Positions 26,701-35,700 of a stretch of DNA of 64,000 nt are shown piece after piece. A model generated the notes under the pieces. That model was given only the letters and a program-made list of their open reading frames with translations. It was not told the origin of the DNA and did not search any database. The first letter of the stretch is position 1; each line of letters begins with the position of its first letter. The DNA comes from Corythucha ciliata (taxonomy: Eukaryota; Arthropoda; Insecta; Hemiptera; Tingidae): assembly GCA_038030265.1 (NCBI GenBank), contig CM075939.1, positions 26,517,253-26,581,252 on the forward strand, read 5' to 3'. The translations under genes and the position numbers were made by a program.

Positions 26701-29700
26701 AATTGAGCGCAATTCGCAATTCTAAATTAATCTTCCTCTTCTTCCCACCTGCTATAACTGGCAGACTCGAGTCACTTTGAGTCCTGGCATCTGAGTGCAA
26801 AAATTGGTGTGTCAATTAATGAGTTCCCCTCCCCCTCATATGATTGGCATTTGGCAGACTGCTAATTTGGTGTCTGTCATCTTAACCTTGAATGACTCGG
26901 AGAAATCTCGTTTTTCTACAAAGTCATTTTTCCATAAAAATAACGCGAAATTTAAATTTATAGCTTATTATTGCTGGCTTAACGAATATCAAAGGTTTTC
27001 CTTACTCAGAAAGCAAATGTCACAGGATTACGACTCCCAAAAAATTCAATTTCACCGGGTTGACTCATTCAAAAATGCAATTCCGCTGGTTATTATTATT
27101 ATTATTATTTAACTTCCACGTTCCTCAACCTCAGAAAAGTTGAAAAAAGTCGGTCTGTCATTCTTAAAGAACAATTTTACGGGTCTGATTCGCTGCAAAT
27201 ACAGATTTTCGCAGAGTTGATCCCTTCAAATCTGCGGGAACAAAATGAAAAATAAAAAATAAAATGCGGGTTTCCCAGCATCAATCAACTAATTTCGCGC
27301 TACTGACCCATTCAGATGGTAGTTTTTGAGGTTAACTCCCTGAATGAACAAAATTGCACGGCTCTGGTTCACCTAATAATGCAAATTCACACCAAAAACA
27401 AATTTTCGAACGTTTGAAGTATTCAAAAGCAATGATGTGTGACAGGGCTCACACAAAAATAAGAAATTTTGCTTGGCTGGCTTGTTGAAAAAAAACTCAC
27501 ATTTCGTGGATCTATGTGATGATTTGCGGCAAATTGATTTTCCGTTCAGTTTTGGTGTGTTGAGAGGGGATGCCCCCTCTGCTTTGGGGGAGGGATGAGC
27601 CCTAACCGTCGTGGATATGTGTCGTGGTATTGTAGGGGCTAATGTGAGCAACTACTAAGGGGGCTCAAACCCGCTAATGCTTTCCCTCCTACCTCCAAGA
27701 GAAAACTGGCAGTTCCTCAATGTCTTAGCCCCTTCATCAGACGACTTTAAGAGAATTAATATCCATGCTCATAAAATGTGGATCGAAAAGTAGAGAAATG
27801 TCAGCGGCACGCTGTCGTTTCAACACAAATCATAGTAAGCCACTTGACAACTGTTATAATTTCATCTCGTTTTACCCTTTATGCATCAATAGAAAGTCGG
27901 AATTATTCCGCTACGTAAAGGACACGCTGTAACCAACTTGAAACGATTTCCTCAGGGACACCCAACTAGTCCTTCCCGAAAGAGACACGATGCCGGAACT
28001 GCAAACAGAAAGAAAAAGAAGAGAGAGAAAAAAAGCAAAGCGGAAGGAAAGAAAGCGATAAAATTCAGGCAGCACAAGTATTCCTAGTACGAAGTCTCTT
28101 CGAAGTATGTATTCTATTACGCCATCCCCCCCCCCACCAACCTATTTCTTTCCGACTCTTTGGAATCGCTCTGCAATATTTACAAAGCTGTATTAACAGG
28201 CGCGGCGAAATCGAAACGTGATGGCGACATCGGCTATTTGTTGAATTTTCCGCTTCAGTTGCCATTATCAGCGGGAGAATATGATGCGAGGGACACCCTA
28301 GATTCAAAACATTTTCCTCTCCTTGCCGCTGTGTGAACTTTTCTTATTTTTTTTTTTTTTTTTTAGCAGGAATTATGGAATTATCACATAGTTTTCCACA
28401 ATAGTGGGAAACAGATTTCCTACTTTTAATTGCCTCGAACCCGTCGCTTAACATTGCGCAACTGTAACTCATCATCATTGAAAGAAGATGAGAAATAAAA
28501 AAAACTCTACCGGTTCGGTGAGCGCGGGTATAGGCATTGCATTTCCACCGTCCAAAAATCAGGAACGGCTAAAATGATCCCCACCCTGAACAGATCATGA
28601 ATTAAACAAAAGACTTCCTTTCTGTTATCAAGGCAAGAGAGAAATTTTCGTTGACTCATTTCACGGAAACGTTAATTTTCACGTTGTTTTGTCTCCTGTA
28701 CAACAGCCCCGTCCCTTATCTGAGGATCAACCCCCCCTCCCATTCTCACTGAAAAAAAGTTGCAAAAATATAATGATTCATCCTGTAAATGAGTCACGCT
28801 CCTTATGTTTTTTTTGTACCTTCGGATCACACACTATAATGCAAGGACATGGAAAGACTAACTGGATTTTACACACACTAACAAAATATACAAAAAAAAA
28901 AAAAAAAAAATCAAGGACATTCCAGGTGTCCTCTTCCATCGGGTTGAATTTCCTGAAACAACACCACTTCCTTTTTTAATTGGATTTCCTGGTTCTTTTG
29001 TCTTCTTGTTTTCCCCTTAAACTGTTAAAGGGTGGCTCGGGAAAGAAGGCGGCACTCGGAAGAAAACTTGTACTTTCTTCTCCCATTAAAGACTAGAATG
29101 AACCACCAAGGCAGAGATGAATGAGAGAGTATAATAGTAAAAGTTGTTTTTGCGAATCATTTTGATTTCAAGGCCTTCGTCATTATTGAATCACAAAACT
29201 GGGAAAACAAGAGGTTTTATTTTAACCATTGTCTACATTTTGTCCTTTCGACACGGCTGTTGCAGTTTGTTCAAGTTTCGCTATACATATTATGATGGTG
29301 TACGCAAATCATTATTCATATGTATATGTAGATTTCGACTTATTGAAGCCGATTAAGATGAACAAATTATTTTTTATTCTACGTGATACTAAAACCGAAT
29401 TTTACGGCCGCGAATGAGTCTCAAAAGTGTCTCTTTTCGTGTCTAGGAGCTAAAATATTTTACGGCCGCAAATTTCACGGTTTTTAGAGTCTAGGCTCTA
29501 AAGTAATTTTCACGGACTGTGCCGGGGGGCGGGGGTTAATACTCTAAAACGCCTAAAAATTGATTATTACGTTTATTTTTGTAGAATAAAAAATAGTATA
29601 TACACCACGAAGCTAAAAGTGCCTTTTCAAGCCTCGAGGAGTGGCAAGCCTCGGTTTCACCTCGGCTGGCCATTTCTCCTCTCGTCTTGAAAAGGACCAC

Positions 29701-32700
29701 TTTAGCTCCTAGGTATATAATATACTATTTGACTCTATAGGGGTAACGTCCCCCACGTTAAAATTTATAAATCAATTCCCCAGAGCAATGTTTTCCACGC
29801 ACATTTTGCCTGAAGATGGTCTCGGTATATAGAAAAAACCGAAACCGGTTAAATTACAAGCATTGTTTTTGAATTAAACTTAACTATGAGCGCCCACCAC
29901 ACCATGAGGAATTAAGATGAGCCGAACGGGACTGTAAACTGTTGTGGCCGACCCCCAGGCCCTAGTATGAAACAAGTGTGGTGAATAAATCATTCGAGAA
30001 CGAATTAATTCCTGTGAAGCTCCTTACAGTTTGGCCTGATTTTTTTTTTTTTTTTTTTTTCGTATAAAAGACGCGCAAGAGAAAGCCACATTGTAAAAGA
30101 AAGACATTCCTCATCTTTTAATTGACCTACCGTTGACAGTATGGAATTTAATATTTTATATTCATCGAATGTGTGCCAAGACTAGTCCGTAAGTCACTTT
30201 CCTCCGCTAGAAGAAAAAAGTTGTACAGGACAGGGGCGCGCCCAAACATTGTCAATTTCATCCTGCATGCTGAACAACAAGGAAGTGGGAACAAGATCCA
30301 GGTTTTATTATTAGATTAGATCCAGGTATTAATCGGTTTCGCAGATTTGGCTAATTCAGAAAACTAATTTGGCTATTTTTAAAAACAAAATTCCTAGATT
30401 GGGCTTATTCAAACCCGAAATTTCGTCGCTCTTACAAACCCCTATATTTGGCGGGCTTCCACCCTTTCCAGACCTAATTGGCTCCTTCGAACCGCGATTT
30501 CACAGGTTGCTAATTCAAAAACAAAACTGTCTCTTTCTGAAATCAGTTCCACAAGTAGTGATGTACGAGACCGAGACCGAGACGAGACTTGAGTGGTCTC
30601 GGTCTCGCTCATGAGGGGTTGGTCTCGGTCTCGGTCTCGAAAAGTTAAAGGCGCGAATTCAAAGTATGTGTGATATTAGTGACGAGTGATCCTATTCTCG
30701 ACTCAATGATTACAGATGACGACGATAGATGAATTTATACTTTGCTTTCCTTACTTGGTGGCTCGTGGCACGAAGGGAGATAAGTGATACACTATTGATC
30801 AATGACCAAAGAGCTTTGTGATTGCCCCAAAATAGTCGTGCCTTTAAAACAATCGTCACACTGAGAACATGAAAGGGGAACAGTTGGGAATTCAACGAGA
30901 TCAACTCAAAATCTCGCAGATGCCAACTCATTTAGTTCAAGCAAGAGACTTCCCTTCCCAGACACGACGAGGCAGAGGTGCACAATCCCCCCCCCCCTCA
31001 TACATCAGACCCTCCTGCTCATGCTTCAACTGGCAATGTTATTAAAAACCAAAAAATGAAAGCGGTGTCGAGTTTGATGATAGCGGTCCAGGGAAGTTTC
31101 AAACGCAAAATTAGGGTTCCCTTGCACTAAACAGCCTGGCCGCGGCAGCCAGTTGGCTGCTGAGCAGTTGGGCTTGTTTTAGTGGCTGCCCCAGTCTGGA
31201 AATCTTTGCTGCCTAGTGCGCGGGCACCCATAGGTTGCAATGTATTTCACTGGCCCCCCGGGAACCCTACCCCTTTTTTTTTATTACGTTACGTAGGCAT
31301 AAAAGAGCTTTTAACGAACGAGGCACGATGTTTGTGACACGAGACGAAGTCGAGTGCCTTCATCGGTAGAGTTTGTAGTGCGATTATACGCCTCAGGATC
31401 GTACGCTTTTTTTACCTTCGATCGTACAAAGCCTTTTAAAGCCAATTAGGTTCATAATTATTTAATTTAACGGTTCCATACAGTCTCCCATTTGCCACAC
31501 AACTTCATTTCAGAGAAATAAAAAAGAAGAAACAAAAGAAGCGCGTAAGATGAAAGAGGGCTTCCCTGCCTCAACGGCATTGCGGTATCAACGGACTTTG
31601 ACCTTTTTGGGATATAATTTCCACGGTTCCACTCACCCTTCACCCATCGTTCATCGTGCTCAAAGACCTACTTTACACGCGCCGTGCGGTAAAGAGAGAA
31701 CTCTTTTACCGTGAACTCTTTACCGCACGGCGTGTGTAAAGTAGGTCTTTACGCACTTCTTTAAGAATGATCTTAGGAATAGTAGATTATACGCCTAGGC
31801 AAGAAAGCGATTTTTTGGAGGCCGAGAGAAAAAATTGGACGGCGAGACGTAGCCGAGCCTGGCCTTTTCTCGAGACCATAAAATCACTTTTTTGACGCGT
31901 TGTGTACAGTATTTTTTTTATTAAAACATGGGCTGATTTTTCGGGTCACGGCGATAAAGTGAGTGTTTTATCCCCTAGGCTCTAAAATAATCAGCTGTTT
32001 AAAAAAAATAGTATCATACATATAACGAGACACGTAAGTGCCACTTTACTTGCGAGTACTTTGTTTGGCTGGCGAGGCAAAGCCGAGCCGGCTAAATCCG
32101 AGTGAGCTAAAAACAACGAGCAGAGTGAAAGCTTCTTCCTCACGAGTTGTGGACATTACTTTTCGCACGACCAACCGGTTTCATTGTCTTTCCTGCAAGT
32201 GATCGGAGGCAAGGGTACGCTAATTGAATACAGAACTGTTTTTTCACTTTCCTTCACTAGTGAGTGAAATCTTCCTGTTTCCTTCCCTTGCGATGGAAAA
32301 TGTGAAATTACTTTTGAGAAGTAACTTTTTTTCCCCATTATTTTATTCATTTTGTGCGTTGGGGGAGGGGGATATATCCACCCCTTGGACCCACCACGGC
32401 CCGGAGGCCCATAACACAATAGCCGTCTCGGCATGAAACAACGTCATTTCATCGTTAAAATGTTCTGTATTCATAAATGAACCATCATTTTTTCATTCTT
32501 TTAATTCCGAGACCGAGACCAGAAAACTTGGTCTCGGTCTCGCTCCAGAAATGATGGTCTCGTCTCGTCTCGGTCTCGTGCATCACTATCCACAAGTTTG
32601 GCCAGTTCAAAAAACTATTTGTCGAAAAACGAACTGTATGAAAAAACATTAATTTCATTTTGCTGTGGGGATTTTCGCTCTTCCATAACCAAATGTCACG

Positions 32701-35700
32701 TATTTTGCTCCTTCAAACCTCAATTTTTTCTATTTCATCCCCTAATTTCGTGTATTTTCATTCTTTCGTGGGCTTGGCTCTTTCAAGGCCCATCTTATTG
32801 ATTTTGGCACCTTTAAATCCAACTTTATGAGATTTACGCTGCATCTAAAAACCTAAAATCATGGCTTTGACTTTTCCGAAAAACCCGTCCCACAGGTTTG
32901 GTTAGTTCAGAAAACTGTTTCTGATCGTTTGACGGCTTTGGCCCTTTCAAACCACTTTTTCGACGCTTCGTGTCATCAACAAATTTCACGGATTTTACTT
33001 TCTGCCATTTCATACCCCTATTTCGCTAATTCATCCTTCCAAAACCAAATTTCGTGGCTTTAGCTCTTTCTAAAATCTTTGGCTTGTTCGAAAAACGTTC
33101 TGATCAACGATAGAACAAATGAACCTGCAGCTAGGGGGAAAACCAGACAACTCTTCTGAAAACATTCGACTCCAGTCTCCAGTCCAGCTCTCAATAAATT
33201 GAAAAACAGGGAGACAACAGACAATGAAATTTTTTCAGTCGGCGAGCACTATTTTGACCCTTCCTCGACTTGTCGCGCTCACGTTAACTCTTTTGATCGC
33301 TAATTCGCTCTTTAACAATCCAAATTCGATGATTTATTGGCACACTCAAAAACCAAATTTTGTCATTTTGTCTCCTTCCAACCCCAGTTTCGAGGATTTT
33401 CATTCTTTCAAAACCGAATTCTGCTCCTTCAAATCCTAACTTCACAGGGATCATGAGGCCCCCTATAGCCCTATACCAGAAACGCATTAGTGGTAGAGTG
33501 GGCGCACCTCCTTTTATAGTGGAGTAGTGGAGTGGAGGACCCCCTGGCCATTCACCAGAATCTGCGCCTGGGGTAATTTCAATTCCCCCCCCCCCCCCCG
33601 ATGCAGAAACTTGGTTTTTGACTTCAACACCGTGCATGACGAAAGTTTTTCGTTTTTCGATTTGAAAGTAATTTAAGCTAAGACGCTTTTACCCGCTCGT
33701 TTTAGTCAGAAATCGATTACGCGGATAGAATCATTTAGCTTTGACTCGCTTTAGAAAAGATGCAACTACTAACACTCTTGGAGAGAAATTAGAGCGCATA
33801 ACCACCTTCCATGAATTCAATGAAACTTGTTACGATTTTTCAAAGCTGAGTACATTTTTGTAGGGTGGTGTTGGGTTGAGGGGAGGGTAGACAGAAAATT
33901 TACTATAATTTCGGAGAGTAAGCTTTCACAGAGCTTCACCTTCAATGCTTTTTTTCTTTTGTTTCGTTTCGTAAGCACAAATTGTGCGGTTGGTGTTTCG
34001 CCAAATCGAAAACCGTGCTGTTTATCATGCTGAATGGAAAACTTTTTTTTCTTTAAGCATTCAACAAAAAGGCGTATTTTTCGCTTCTGCGTCTCAACGA
34101 GAGAACGGTTTTAGTATTTTTTCAGAAACTGTGCGAGATGTTTATATACAAGGAACCTAAAGCTTCGCTATATTTATAGGTCAACGCGTTGGCTTCGCCA
34201 TCAAAATGTTAACACGAGCGCGGTATACGTGCTTTAAAAGAACGACCCACGCCAAGCCCGAAAAAAAATCTTATTAAATTATGAAAAAACCCTCCCCTGT
34301 CACTACGCCCCAGAATTCTCCCTCGTTTACGACTATACCTTTTTTTTAGCGAATGAATGAGAATGGCTTGTATTGAACGTGAGGGTAATCAAAGTATGTA
34401 TTACAGGTAGAAAGGAAGAAGAGTTCTATTGTCGGAAGCGATTGGTGTACTAGTTTCGGGGGAAAAAAGGTCTGTCGGCGAGGGGGTGGGAAATAGTTTT
34501 TGAAAGTTCCGAAGCCACTGCGGCATCATTGGAAAATTGGTGCACGAAAATAATTAATTTTGTCCTAGAGAGCAATTCGAGAGAAAAATAACTGGGCGAG
34601 GTTTTGAAGGCTGCTGTTTTCTTGTGCACACTCTCTTTTGAGGCTGGCTCCTAGTTTTTACCTAGGGTTTTGTGGGCTGTAAAAAAGGGTTCGTTAGTTG
34701 TTTACCACACACGCACGCATACTTCTCACTCACTCTCTCTCTCTCTCTCTCACTCACACACGTAAATCCTTGCTTCATGATTCAAGGCCCCTCAGTGAAA
34801 GAAGAATTAAAAGTTAAAGAGGATGTTTCACGTCCGCAGCTCTGCCGCAAACATAAATTATTTACGTACGTAGCGGATATGATTTTTGAGATAACTAAGG
34901 TGATTAGACACCTTGAAAAAAATTGGGGGGGGGGGGGGGAATGAGGTGAGAACAGCCTTATTTGTTACTCAACTGTTATTACGTCACATAAAAATGAGCC
35001 GTTTAGTCAAATGACAGCCTTGCTATTACCACTATTCACCTGTGGAAACACTTGAGACAACAATTTTTTTCCTCCACGATCGACGCGACGGGAAATTCGA
35101 CAGGATTCGAATTACGTGGGGTGGCATTCTTGGCATCATTTTCTGGAGGGAAAATTGTCTGTTTTTGGATAGACCATCCAGAGTAGAAAGCTAGAGCTAT
35201 ACGACGATATTTTCCCAGAGGAGGTGTCGGTTTTTGACAGGCACATTCATGAGCTACGCTTGCATTCTGAATTAACGAATTACTGTCTTGTAGATCAAAC
35301 GATCTGTTTTAATACAAAAAATTCCAGGGTTGAATTGTCATTTTAAGGTGCGTGTACACTGAAGTGTCCCGCGAAACTTATGTTTCGACATAAATGTAAA
35401 GTGTCAGTCATAAATTTATTGAGTGTACAATTCTGATAAAAATGTCTGGAAGTTTGTGTTTACACCAAGGAAATTTGTGTCTGACACTAGATTTCAAGCA
35501 ATAAGTGTCGCGGGACACTTTGGTGTAAACGCACCTTGGCGGTTATGAATTCCTTGTGTGCCCTTCCAGGGGCAGATAGTCACACTTATTTAGGGTTAAA
35601 TTAACAACCTCTGGGAAAACGATCTTATTTGTGTTGGGGCTCAATTTATTCTAGAATTTCTTAAAGTTATCGCGCATGGTCCCCCACAACTGCGCCCGTG

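Noticed and set aside
26462..26815. 117-codon minus-strand frame (contains ALNWRQDEIFPPHSWLL)
   Set aside because: No family recognised, no splice partners, and its 5' neighbour is a degenerate array; not enough to call a gene.
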